64,000 bases of DNA from Amycolatopsis sp. CA-128772 (GTDB lineage: Bacteria; Actinomycetota; Actinomycetes; Mycobacteriales; Pseudonocardiaceae), in NCBI RefSeq assembly GCF_002904295.1, contig NZ_PPHG01000071.1, positions 62,001 to 126,000 on the forward strand. Direction: 5' to 3'. The position numbers and the translations under genes were made by a program. Shown in pieces: positions 49,953-57,948 of this stretch. Below the pieces are notes generated by a model. That model worked only from the letters and a program-made list of their open reading frames with translations, ran no database searches and was not told the DNA's origin. Within the stretch, counting starts at the first letter, position 1. The number at the start of each line of letters is the position of its first letter.

Positions 49953-52900
49953 GTGACTGAGCCCCCCGAGGTCGTGAACGCCGTTGGTGGCTTCGTGTCC
50001 GGATCCGTCGTCCAGGCCGGGACCATCACCGGTGGCGTGCACTTCCACGCTCCGCGCGCCGACACCACGCCGGCCGCGGGGCGGGTGCCCGCCGCGGCTC
50101 GGCTGTTCGTCGGGCGTGAGGGGGAACTTGCCGAGCTCGAGCGCCTTCTCGCGCAGGAGAAGCGAGCGGTCGTGCACGGGTTGGGCGGGGTCGGCAAAAG
50201 TACCCTCGTGGCGCGACACGCGCGGCTGCACGCCGGGCGCTACCGGCTCGTCTGGTGGATCACCGCCGACAGCTCCGCCGCCATCCGGAGCGGGCTGGCC
50301 GAGCTCGCCGTCGCCCTGGCGCCCGAGGCCGCCGGGGTGTCCCTCGGCGAGCGCGTCGAATCGGCGATCCGGTGGCTCGGCAGCGCCGGTGACTGGCTGC
50401 TCGTGCTGGACAACCTCGCCACCCCCGCCGACGCCGGGGAACTGCTCGGCCGCGTCTCCGGCGGGACCGTCGTCATCACCGCCCGGCAACGCACCGGGTG
50501 GCGGGGCCTGGCCAGTCTGGCCCTCGATGTCCTGCCGGCCGGTGACGCCGAAGAACTGCTGACGCGCGTCGTCGTCGCGGAGTGGCCCGAGGGCGGGGTT
50601 CCGGCCGCCACCCGGCTGTGCGCGGAGCTCGGGTGGCTGCCGCTCGCCGTCGAGCAGGCCGGGGCCTACCTCGCGCAGACCCGGATCACCGCGTCCGCCT
50701 ACCTCGACCTGCTCGCCCGGTACCCGGCCCGGATGTTCGCCGCCGCCGGGGAAGGCGGGGACTCGCAGCGGACCATGGCCCGGGTCTGGCACGTCACCTT
50801 CGACCGCCTCGCCGACACGCCGGCCGCCGGGACCCTGCTGCGGCAGCTCGCCTGGTACGCCTCGGCCGGCATCCCGCGCGAGCTGTTCGACGGCGACGGG
50901 CCCGACACCCTCGACGCGCTGGGCCGGCTCCACGCCTTCAGCATGATCAAGCTTTCCGCCGGCGACATCGCCGTCCACCGGCTCGTCCAGGCCGTCACGC
51001 GCACACCCGACCCCGCCGATCCCCATCGCCGGCCGGAGCTGATCGAAGGCGCCCGGATCGCCGCCACCACCCGGCTTCGGGAGCACGTCGACGGCCAGGA
51101 CTTCCGCGACCCGCGATGCCGGGCCCGCTACCTGGCCGTCCTGCCGCACGCGCAGGCCCTTTTCGGGTTCGCCGGCGCGGAAACCGACGTCGCCGACACC
51201 TGCCGGCTCCTGGCGGACGCCGCGGGCTTCCTGCGCGACCAGGGTGACGTGGCCGGTGCCACCGACCTGCTCGAACGCTGCGTGCACAGCACCCGGCGGG
51301 TGTTCGGCGACCAGGACCGCTCGACGCTGACGGCCCGCGGCAACCTCGCGAGCGCCTACAGCGCAGCGGGCAAGCTCGACCGCGCCATCCGGATGTCCGA
51401 GGAGATCCTCGCCGGCGGCGACGGGACCCTGGACCCCGATTCGCCCGAAATCATGGCCGTCCGCAACAACCTGGCGGTCGCCTACCACTCGGCCGGCGAC
51501 CTGGCGAGGGCCATCCCGCTGACCGAGGCCGTGCTCGCCCGGTACGAGCGCGTGCTCGGTCCGGACCACCCGACGACCCTCACCTGCCGCAGCAGCCTCG
51601 CCGCCTGCTACGAGTCCAAAGGGGACTTCACCCGCGCCATCCCGCTCTACGAGTCCACTTTGGATCGGCGCCGCCGGGTCCTCGGCCCCGATCACCGCGG
51701 CACGCTGACGTCGCAACGCAAACTCGCGTCGGCCTACGCGCAGCTCGGTGACCTGGTCCGCGCGGTCGAGCTGCACCAGGCGACCGCCGACGCCTTCGAG
51801 CGGGTCATGGGCCCCGAACACCCGGATACGCTGACGGCCCGCGACGACCTCGCCGACGCCCACCTGTCGGCGGGTGACTCCGCGAAAGCCATCGCCGGCT
51901 ACACGGCGACCCTCGGAATCCGCACCCGCATCTCCGGGCCGCTCCACCCCGCCGCCCTCGACGGCCGGAGGCGGCTCGCCGAGGCCACCCTGTCGGCGGG
52001 GCGGACAGCGGACGCCCTCGCCGAGCACCGGCAGATCGTCGCGGACTGCGAAGTGGTCTTGGGCCGCACCCATCCGACGACGTTCCTCGGCCGGGCCGCC
52101 CTGGCCAGTGCCCAGCACCGGATCGGGAACCTCGCGCAGGCCATCGCCGGCTACCGGGAACTGCTGTCCGACAGCGAGACGGTTCTCGGCCCGGACAACC
52201 CGACCACGCTCGGGTGCCGCGTGCACCTCGCGCACGCGTTGGCCGCGGCCGGGGACGTCCGCCACGCGATCCCCCTGTTCGAAGCCGCCGCAGCCGCCTT
52301 CGAACGGGTGCTCGGACGCAGTCACCCGACCACCCTCGGTTCCCGGGACCACCTCGCCGGCGCCTTCCTGTCCGCCGGGAAGGTGGCGACGGCCCTCCGC
52401 CTCCACCGGGAGGTCCACGCCGAAGCAGCACGCGTGCTGGGCGAAGAGCACCCGGACACGATCAAATACCTCAGCAGCCTGGCCGCCGCCCACGAGGGGG
52501 CCGGCGACGTCGCGACCGCGCTCTCGCAGCACCGGGCCGCGCTCGCGGCCGCCGAACGCGTTCTGGGCGACGACAGTCCGAGCACGCTCACCTTGCGCGG
52601 CAATGTCGCCAACGCCCGTGAGTCGGCCGGGGACGTGGAAGGGGCGATCCCGGAGCACGAGAGCCTGCTGGCCGACCGGATCAGGCTCCTGGGGCCCGAA
52701 CACCCGGACACCCTCCGCACCCGGAACAACCTCGGCCTCGCCTACCTGCGCATCGGCCGTTACGACGAGGCCGGCGCGATGCTCGGGGCGGTGGCCGCCG
52801 ACCGGGCCCGGATCCTGGGCGCCGACCACCCGGACACCCTCGTCTCCCGGGACAACCTGGCCACGGCCGCCCTCGTGGGTGGCGACACCCCGAAGGCGCT

Positions 52901-53132
52901 ACGGCTTTGGACGGACGTGGTCGCGCGCCGCGGCCGCATCATGGACGACGAGCACCCCGACCTGCTCGGTTCCCTCATCGGCCTCGGAATGGCTCAGGTA
53001 CGGGAAGGGAACCTCCCCGAGGGGCTTTCCCTCCTGCAGCGCGCATACGCCGGCTTCGCGAAGGTCCTCGGCCCCGACGATCCGCAGACAAGAGCGGTAC
53101 AAGCCCGCATCGACGAGATCCGGACCTGGTGA
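49953..53132 (+). CDS. STAND NTPase with NB-ARC-like domain and TPR array
   Basis: A 1059-residue signal-transduction NTPase. Residues 1-32 carry VGGFVSGSVVQAGTITGGVH then FHAP, a motif seen before NTPase domains in many actinobacterial proteins. Walker A is GLGGVGKST (76-84), Walker B WLLVLDN (148-154), sensor-like TARQRTGW follows. From about residue 420 to the end are about fourteen 42-residue TPR units of kinesin-light-chain type (LGPDHPTTLTCRSSLAACYE, LGPEHPDTLRTRNNLGLAYL). TPRs sense a ligand and trigger oligomerisation in such proteins; many STAND proteins defend against phage. No effector domain is visible. GTG start. Confidence 0.88.
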   Translation: MTEPPEVVNAVGGFVSGSVVQAGTITGGVHFHAPRADTTPAAGRVPAAARLFVGREGELAELERLLAQEKRAVVHGLGGVGKSTLVARHARLHAGRYRLVWWITADSSAAIRSGLAELAVALAPEAAGVSLGERVESAIRWLGSAGDWLLVLDNLATPADAGELLGRVSGGTVVITARQRTGWRGLASLALDVLPAGDAEELLTRVVVAEWPEGGVPAATRLCAELGWLPLAVEQAGAYLAQTRITASAYLDLLARYPARMFAAAGEGGDSQRTMARVWHVTFDRLADTPAAGTLLRQLAWYASAGIPRELFDGDGPDTLDALGRLHAFSMIKLSAGDIAVHRLVQAVTRTPDPADPHRRPELIEGARIAATTRLREHVDGQDFRDPRCRARYLAVLPHAQALFGFAGAETDVADTCRLLADAAGFLRDQGDVAGATDLLERCVHSTRRVFGDQDRSTLTARGNLASAYSAAGKLDRAIRMSEEILAGGDGTLDPDSPEIMAVRNNLAVAYHSAGDLARAIPLTEAVLARYERVLGPDHPTTLTCRSSLAACYESKGDFTRAIPLYESTLDRRRRVLGPDHRGTLTSQRKLASAYAQLGDLVRAVELHQATADAFERVMGPEHPDTLTARDDLADAHLSAGDSAKAIAGYTATLGIRTRISGPLHPAALDGRRRLAEATLSAGRTADALAEHRQIVADCEVVLGRTHPTTFLGRAALASAQHRIGNLAQAIAGYRELLSDSETVLGPDNPTTLGCRVHLAHALAAAGDVRHAIPLFEAAAAAFERVLGRSHPTTLGSRDHLAGAFLSAGKVATALRLHREVHAEAARVLGEEHPDTIKYLSSLAAAHEGAGDVATALSQHRAALAAAERVLGDDSPSTLTLRGNVANARESAGDVEGAIPEHESLLADRIRLLGPEHPDTLRTRNNLGLAYLRIGRYDEAGAMLGAVAADRARILGADHPDTLVSRDNLATAALVGGDTPKALRLWTDVVARRGRIMDDEHPDLLGSLIGLGMAQVREGNLPEGLSLLQRAYAGFAKVLGPDDPQTRAVQARIDEIRTW

Positions 53133-53161
53133 AGTATCGACCCACCGGCGTGAGCGCCCGG

Positions 53162-53824
53162 TCAGGCCGGCAGGGTCCGCCGCAGGAACGCGGTCGTCAG
53201 CTCCCACGCGCGCGCCGCCGCCTCCGGGTGGTGGAACATCGGGGCCACGTGGTTGTGAAACGCGTGGCCGGCCTCCTCCTGCACGTGGATCTCGGCCCCG
53301 GGGTGCGCCGCCACCGCGGCCTCCACCTCGGCCACGTCCGAGCGCGGGATGTACGGGTCCTGGCCGCCGAAGTGGAACTGGATCGGACACGTCACCCGCG
53401 CGAGGTCCGCGATCTGCCCCGCCACCTTCGAGCCGTAGAACGACACCGCCACGTCGGGATCGCCCTCGGCCGCCGCCGCGAAGGCCAGCGAGCCGCCCAG
53501 GCAGAAGCCCAGCACGCCCACCCCGCCCGAAACTTCGGGCAGCGCCCGCAGGTGGGCCACCGCGCCGAGCACGTCGGCCAGCCCCAGCGCCGGATCGAAG
53601 GAAGCCGCCACCTCCATCGACGCCGCCACGCCGGCTTCGTCGTGCGTCGACGACCAGCCCGGCGCCGTGCGCCGGAACAGCTCCGGGATCGCCACCACGT
53701 ACCCCGCGGCCGCCAGGCCGGCCGCCACCGAGCGCAGGTAGTCGTCCAGGCCGAAGATCTCCTGGATCAGCACCAGGCCCGGGCCGCGGCCGGACGGCGG
53801 GTGCCACAGCGGGAGGTCGGTCAT
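53162..53824 (-). CDS. Dienelactone hydrolase family protein
   Basis: A 220-residue alpha/beta hydrolase. The nucleophile is Cys in GFCLGGSLAF (about 115), as in dienelactone hydrolase, with Asp in GGQDPYIP (about 163) and His in EAGHAFHNH (about 197). The family opens dienelactones in aromatic degradation, but many members have other ester or lactone substrates. The start ATG overlaps the ureohydrolase stop in an ATGA, so the pair is one operon. Confidence 0.9.
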   Translation of the reverse strand: MTDLPLWHPPSGRGPGLVLIQEIFGLDDYLRSVAAGLAAAGYVVAIPELFRRTAPGWSSTHDEAGVAASMEVAASFDPALGLADVLGAVAHLRALPEVSGGVGVLGFCLGGSLAFAAAAEGDPDVAVSFYGSKVAGQIADLARVTCPIQFHFGGQDPYIPRSDVAEVEAAVAAHPGAEIHVQEEAGHAFHNHVAPMFHHPEAAARAWELTTAFLRRTLPA

Positions 53825-54528
53825 CGCAGGGTCCTTTCCAGGACGTCGGCGACCAGGGCGGCCTGGCGGCCGTCCGGGTCGGGGTCGGGGTCGAACACGG
53901 TCAGCTCGAAGCCCGCCGCGCCCGGCCGGGACAACAGCTCCCGCAACACCGGAACCAGGGTGTCCGGATCGAGGCCGCCCGGGTCCGGACTGTCCACTGC
54001 GGACACGTACGCCGGGTCGAGGACGTCTTCGTCGCGAACGTAGGGGCGCAGGCCGTCGATGTCGGCCAGGTCGCTCGCGCCCCGGCCGGTCGTGATGGCC
54101 AGGTCCTCGCCCGCCGCGGCGCCGACGTGGTCGGCGATGCCCAGGTGGCGGAAGTCGTCGTGGCCGTCGAGGTAGGCGATGCCGTACCGGCCCGCGCGGC
54201 GCAGCGCCGGCATGGCGCCCAGGGAGATCGAACAGTCGCCGCCGAGGACGACCGGGAAGCCGCCGGACGCCCGGACCGAGGCCACCCGGTCCGCCAGCGC
54301 GCGCGTGTAGGCGGCCAGCGCCGCCGCGTTGCGGACACCGTCACCCGGCTGCCACGTGCCGACGTACCGGCCCGGCGTCACGACACCGCCGTCGGCCGCC
54401 CCCAGCCGGTTCAGGATGCCGAGGTCGCGCAGCACGCCGGGGGTCTTGTAACAGCCGGGCACCGCGCCTTCGGCCGGCGGGCGCAGGCCCAGATCGGACG
54501 GTGCGTCGATCAGGACCGGGTTCCTCAC
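53821..54528 (-). CDS. Ureohydrolase (arginase family), internally shortened
   Basis: A 235-residue protein from GTG 54528, upstream partner of the dienelactone hydrolase. It has the arginase/agmatinase family motifs LGGDCSISLGAMPALRRAGR (about 97-116) and YLDGHDDFRHLG with the aspartate ligands. From memory of the family, the part after ATGRGASDLADIDGLRPYVR should run for about 50-60 more residues before DVLDPAYVSAVDSPDPGGLD. Here RDEDVLDPAYVSAVDSPDPG joins directly, so an internal deletion of that size is likely. A DxD triad survives by chance at RDEDV. The protein may be inactive. Confidence 0.75.
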   Translation of the reverse strand: MRNPVLIDAPSDLGLRPPAEGAVPGCYKTPGVLRDLGILNRLGAADGGVVTPGRYVGTWQPGDGVRNAAALAAYTRALADRVASVRASGGFPVVLGGDCSISLGAMPALRRAGRYGIAYLDGHDDFRHLGIADHVGAAAGEDLAITTGRGASDLADIDGLRPYVRDEDVLDPAYVSAVDSPDPGGLDPDTLVPVLRELLSRPGAAGFELTVFDPDPDPDGRQAALVADVLERTLR

Positions 54529-54593
54529 CCGGTCACCGTACTGGCTCCGGGGCCGGGAGCGTCCTAAGTTGGAGTGCCGACCAAGGAGGCGTG

Positions 54594-55946
54594 ATGGCTG
54601 AACAGACCAAATACGTCCTGGACGAAGCCGATCTCCCGACCCAGTGGTACAACGTCGTCCCCGATCTGCCCGAGCCGCCACCGCCGCCGCTGCACCCCGG
54701 CACCCGCGAGCCGCTCGGGCCCGACGACCTCGCGCCGCTGTTCCCGCAGGCGCTCATCGCCCAGGAAGTAACGACTGATCGCTATGTCGACATCCCGGAA
54801 GAGGTTCGGGAGGTCTACCGGCTCTGGCGCCCGTCGCCGCTGTTCCGCGCGCGCCGCCTGGAGAAGGCGCTGGGCACCCCGGCGCGGATCTACTACAAGT
54901 ACGAGGGCGTCAGCCCGGTCGGCTCGCACAAGCCGAACACCGCAGTACCGCAGGCGTTCTACAACGCGGCCGAAGGCGTCACGCGGCTGACCACCGAGAC
55001 CGGCGCCGGCCAGTGGGGCAGCGCGCTCGCGTTCGCCTGCGCCCAGTACGGCCTCGAGTGCGAGGTCTGGCAGGTGCGCGCGTCCTACGACCAGAAGCCC
55101 TACCGCAAGCTGATGATGGAGACGTTCGGCGCGACGGTCCACCCGAGCCCGTCCGAGCTGACCGAGTCCGGCCGGGCGATCCTCGAGCAGCACCCCGATT
55201 CGACCGGCAGCCTCGGCATCGCGATCAGCGAGGCCGTCGAGCAGGCGGCGCAGGACCCGGACACGCGGTACGCGCTGGGCAGCGTGCTCAACCACGTGCT
55301 GCTGCACCAGACGGTGATCGGCGAAGAGGCGCTGAAGCAGTTCGAGCTGGCGGGCGACACCCCGGACGTCCTGGTCGGCTGCACCGGCGGCGGCTCCAAC
55401 TTCGGCGGCCTGGCTTTCCCGTTCCTGCGCGAAAAACTGGCCGGCCGGATGGACCCGGTGATCCGCGCGGTCGAGCCGGCCGCGTGCCCGTCGCTGACGC
55501 GCGGCAAGTACGCGTACGACTTCGGCGACACGGCGGGCCTCACGCCGCTGCTGAAGATGCACACGCTCGGCCACGAGTTCATCCCGGACCCGATCCACGC
55601 GGGCGGCCTGCGCTACCACGGGATGTCGCCGCTCATCTCCCACATCCACGAGCTGGGCCTGATCGAGGCGCTCGCCATCGGCCAGCAGGAGTGCTTCGCG
55701 GCGGGGGTGCGGTTCGCCCGGTCGGAGGGGATCATCCCGGCTCCGGAGCCGACGCACGCACTGGCGGCGTGCATCCGGGAGGCGTTGCGGTGCAGGGAGA
55801 CGGGTGAGGAGAAGGCGATCCTCACGGCCCTGTGCGGGCACGCGCACCTGGACCTGCCGGCTTATGGTGCTTACCTGGCCGGGGAAATGGTGGACGACGA
55901 GCTGTCCGAAGCGACGCTGGCGGAGTCGCTGGCGACGTTGCCTTGA
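54594..55946 (+). CDS. trpB2: TrpB2-type tryptophan synthase beta-like PLP enzyme
   Basis: A 450-residue PLP enzyme of the TrpB2 subgroup. The PLP lysine is in GVSPVGSHKPNTAVPQ (about 112-127), the amide and glycine-rich phosphate loop in ETGAGQWGSALAFA and GCTGGGSNFGGLAFPFL. Length 450 with an N-terminal extension (residues 1-60 QTKYVLDEADLPTQWYNVVP) is typical of TrpB2, which makes tryptophan from indole and serine without a TrpA. It starts at ATG 54594 after AAGGAGG. It stands alone, divergent from the ureohydrolase pair. Confidence 0.93.
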   Translation: MAEQTKYVLDEADLPTQWYNVVPDLPEPPPPPLHPGTREPLGPDDLAPLFPQALIAQEVTTDRYVDIPEEVREVYRLWRPSPLFRARRLEKALGTPARIYYKYEGVSPVGSHKPNTAVPQAFYNAAEGVTRLTTETGAGQWGSALAFACAQYGLECEVWQVRASYDQKPYRKLMMETFGATVHPSPSELTESGRAILEQHPDSTGSLGIAISEAVEQAAQDPDTRYALGSVLNHVLLHQTVIGEEALKQFELAGDTPDVLVGCTGGGSNFGGLAFPFLREKLAGRMDPVIRAVEPAACPSLTRGKYAYDFGDTAGLTPLLKMHTLGHEFIPDPIHAGGLRYHGMSPLISHIHELGLIEALAIGQQECFAAGVRFARSEGIIPAPEPTHALAACIREALRCRETGEEKAILTALCGHAHLDLPAYGAYLAGEMVDDELSEATLAESLATLP

Positions 55947-56112
55947 CCCGAGCGCTCGAGTAATCATTCCTTCGCCCCACTCTGTCCCGGGTCCAGGTGT
56001 CCGGTTCGATCTCGGGCTCTCTGGATTTCGGCCCGCTCGAAAACGCGGCTGCGATCACCGCCACCAGAATCGCGCTGCCGAAGACCACGGCCAGGATCAG
56101 CAACGGAGACAT
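55822..56112 (-). CDS. Small single-pass membrane protein
   Basis: Up to 96 residues: one hydrophobic helix at the N-terminus (MSPLLILAVVFGSAILVAVI) followed by a charged tail SGPKSREPEIEPDTWTRDRV. AGGAGCCTTC before the ATG is a fair ribosome site. The last 125 bases overlap the end of trpB2, where the product is basic and low-complexity, so the true end may be earlier. Function unknown; it lies 57 bp downstream of the GGDEF gene on the same strand. Confidence 0.5.
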   Translation of the reverse strand: MSPLLILAVVFGSAILVAVIAAAFSSGPKSREPEIEPDTWTRDRVGRRNDYSSARVKATSPATPPASLRTARRPPFPRPGKHHKPAGPGARARTGP

Positions 56113-56169
56113 GAAGGCTCCTGCTCGGTATCAGCTCCCGCTTCCGGTGTCCGCCCTCCCTACTGGTAG

Positions 56170-57516
56170 TCAGAGGGCGTCCGGGATTTCCGGGCGCGTG
56201 AGCTCCGTGCGGGCGGTCGCCAGGACCACGCGGTCGCGGCCGCCCGCTTTGGCCTCGAACACCGCGTCGTCCGCGGCCTGCAGCAGGATTGTGTACTCCG
56301 TGGCCGTTTCCGGGTACACCGCTGCGCCGATCGAGGCCGTCAAGCCGGTGATCACCTCCGGCTTGCCCGGGCGGATCACCGGGACCGGGACCTCGACGCG
56401 GGCGATCGCCGTGCGGATGCGGTCCGCGACCGACGCTATCTCCGCGCTCGTCGTGCCCGGGAGCAGCACCACGAACTCGTCGCCGCCGAAGCGGCCCACG
56501 TAGTCGCCGCCGCGGACCGAGCTCTGGATCGCCGCCGCCACCGCGCGCAGGACCTCGTCGCCCGCCAGGTGGCCGTTGCCGTCGTCGATGGCCTTGAAGT
56601 GGTCTATGTCGATCATCAACACGCCCGCCGTCGAGGACAGCTCCGCGGCGCGGGCCAGCTCGTTGCGGGCCAGCTGGACCCAGAACTCCGGGGCGAGCAG
56701 CGCGGTCTTGGAGTCCGTGCGGGCCGCCGCCTGGAACTGGGGGAGCAGCAGGCCGATGTGGAGCGCCACCGGCGTCACCATCAGCACCGGCAGCAGCCAC
56801 GGCCGGACCGTCATCACCAGCGCGATGCCGCAGCCGACGCCGACCGCCGCCAGCACGATCAGCACGTCGGACGGGTTGCCGAACGCCTGCCGCGCCGGCT
56901 TGCCCGGGTTGCTCATCAGGATCACGACGATCACGAGCACGTAGTTCAGGCCGAAGTAGACGAGCCCGGACACCAGCAGCGCCGTCATCCCGCCGAAACC
57001 GTCCAAGTAGGGGACGTACGGCGCCACGTGTCCGGTGCCCACCGAAAGCACCGCACCCGCCGTGGCGCAGGCGAGGATCACCGTGGCGCCGGAAAACACT
57101 TTCCGGTGAATCACGCCGCGGCGTTTGTACACCCGGACCCACGAATGGGCGTAACTGACGACGATGACCACAGTGGCCAGTGGCGGGGGCAGCAGGAGGA
57201 GCCCGGCGAAGATCCAGATCGACTGGAGGTGCATGTGCGGCCGGCCGTCGGCGGCCAGCTCGCGGATGCGCTCGATGCGTTGCGCCGCTTCGAGGTGCAC
57301 GATTTCGCCGGCCAGGATCAGGCCGCACCACAGCAGCGACTGGGCCGTGAGCGGCACCAGCGCGGCCGTCGTCACGACCATGATCAACGCCAGCGCGTCG
57401 ACGACGAGGACGTAGCCGAGCACCGGAGTGGCCAGCTTCCACATCGCCCACGTACGGATACCTGATCGTGGACGTTCTGAGCTGGGCTTTCGCCCTTGGG
57501 ACCCGGACAATCCCAC
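56170..57516 (-). CDS. Membrane GGDEF protein (diguanylate cyclase)
   Basis: About 448 residues from GTG 57516 (AAGAGGGG upstream), or from ATG 57444. Eight hydrophobic segments (for example VLVVDALALIMVVTTAALVP, WIFAGLLLLPPPLATVVIVV, DVLIVLAAVGVGCGIALVMT) form the sensory module. The GGDEF domain carries GVLMIDIDHFKAIDDGNGH and the intact catalytic GRFGGDEFVVLL near residue 345, so it should make cyclic di-GMP, which blocks sporulation in streptomycetes. No EAL domain is present. I see no clear RxxD product-inhibition site. Confidence 0.9.
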   Translation of the reverse strand: MGLSGSQGRKPSSERPRSGIRTWAMWKLATPVLGYVLVVDALALIMVVTTAALVPLTAQSLLWCGLILAGEIVHLEAAQRIERIRELAADGRPHMHLQSIWIFAGLLLLPPPLATVVIVVSYAHSWVRVYKRRGVIHRKVFSGATVILACATAGAVLSVGTGHVAPYVPYLDGFGGMTALLVSGLVYFGLNYVLVIVVILMSNPGKPARQAFGNPSDVLIVLAAVGVGCGIALVMTVRPWLLPVLMVTPVALHIGLLLPQFQAAARTDSKTALLAPEFWVQLARNELARAAELSSTAGVLMIDIDHFKAIDDGNGHLAGDEVLRAVAAAIQSSVRGGDYVGRFGGDEFVVLLPGTTSAEIASVADRIRTAIARVEVPVPVIRPGKPEVITGLTASIGAAVYPETATEYTILLQAADDAVFEAKAGGRDRVVLATARTELTRPEIPDAL

Positions 57517-57652
57517 GAAACGCCCCTCTTCCCAGGACGGAACTCTTCGCGGAAATCGTCACTGTAATCGAATGAACGCGGTGTGTCACTAGGCTGGTCG
57601 GGCTACCGTCCGGTCACGCACCGTGCACCATTCCTCACCACCAGGAGAAATC

Positions 57653-57910
57653 ATGTCGCACTTCCTGCCCAACGCCAACATCGTCCCGTCCCGCCGGCGC
57701 GCGCAGCGGCCGACCGACTGGACGCGGCAGCTCCCCACCGACTGGACCCGCGCGATCCCGACCGACTGGACCACGCGGCAGCTGCCGACCGACTGGACCG
57801 CCCGCGAACTGCCCACCGACTGGACCGTCCGCGAGCTGCCCACCGATTGGACCCGGCCCGGCGTCTCGCCAGCGCTGCCGCAGTGCCCGACCGACTGGAC
57901 GCGGTCCTGA
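57653..57910 (+). CDS. Repeat peptide with seven PTDWT motifs
   Basis: An 85-residue polypeptide: MSHFLPNANIVPSRRRAQR, then seven copies of PTDWT separated by 3-11 residues (linkers RQL, RAI, TRQL, AREL, VREL, a longer RPGVSPALPQC, and terminal RS). AGGAGAAATC precedes the ATG. Synonymous codons differ between copies (GAC/GAT, CCC/CCG) while the residues are fixed, so selection acts on the protein. It is not a known family to me. A modified-peptide precursor with repeated cores is one possibility, a small adhesive or binding repeat another. The hairpin terminator and MFS transporter gene follow. Confidence 0.7.
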   Translation: MSHFLPNANIVPSRRRAQRPTDWTRQLPTDWTRAIPTDWTTRQLPTDWTARELPTDWTVRELPTDWTRPGVSPALPQCPTDWTRS

Positions 57911-57916
57911 GCCGTG

Positions 57917-57948
57917 CCCGGTGACCGGCCCGCGTGCCGGTCACCGGG
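57917..57948. terminator. 13-bp hairpin between converging genes
   Basis: CCCGGTGACCGGC (57917-57929) pairs perfectly with 57936-57948. It follows the repeat peptide stop by 7 bases and overlaps the end of the MFS gene. Confidence 0.7.

Noticed and set aside
49953..53132. SARP or LuxR-type antibiotic regulator
   Set aside because: It has Walker motifs and TPRs but neither a BTAD/OmpR-type N-terminal DNA-binding domain nor a C-terminal LuxR helix-turn-helix.
57700..57910. CRISPR or plain DNA repeat in the PTDWT gene
   Set aside because: Unit lengths are multiples of three (24-27 bp) with synonymous variation and a ribosome site, so it is protein-coding repetition.
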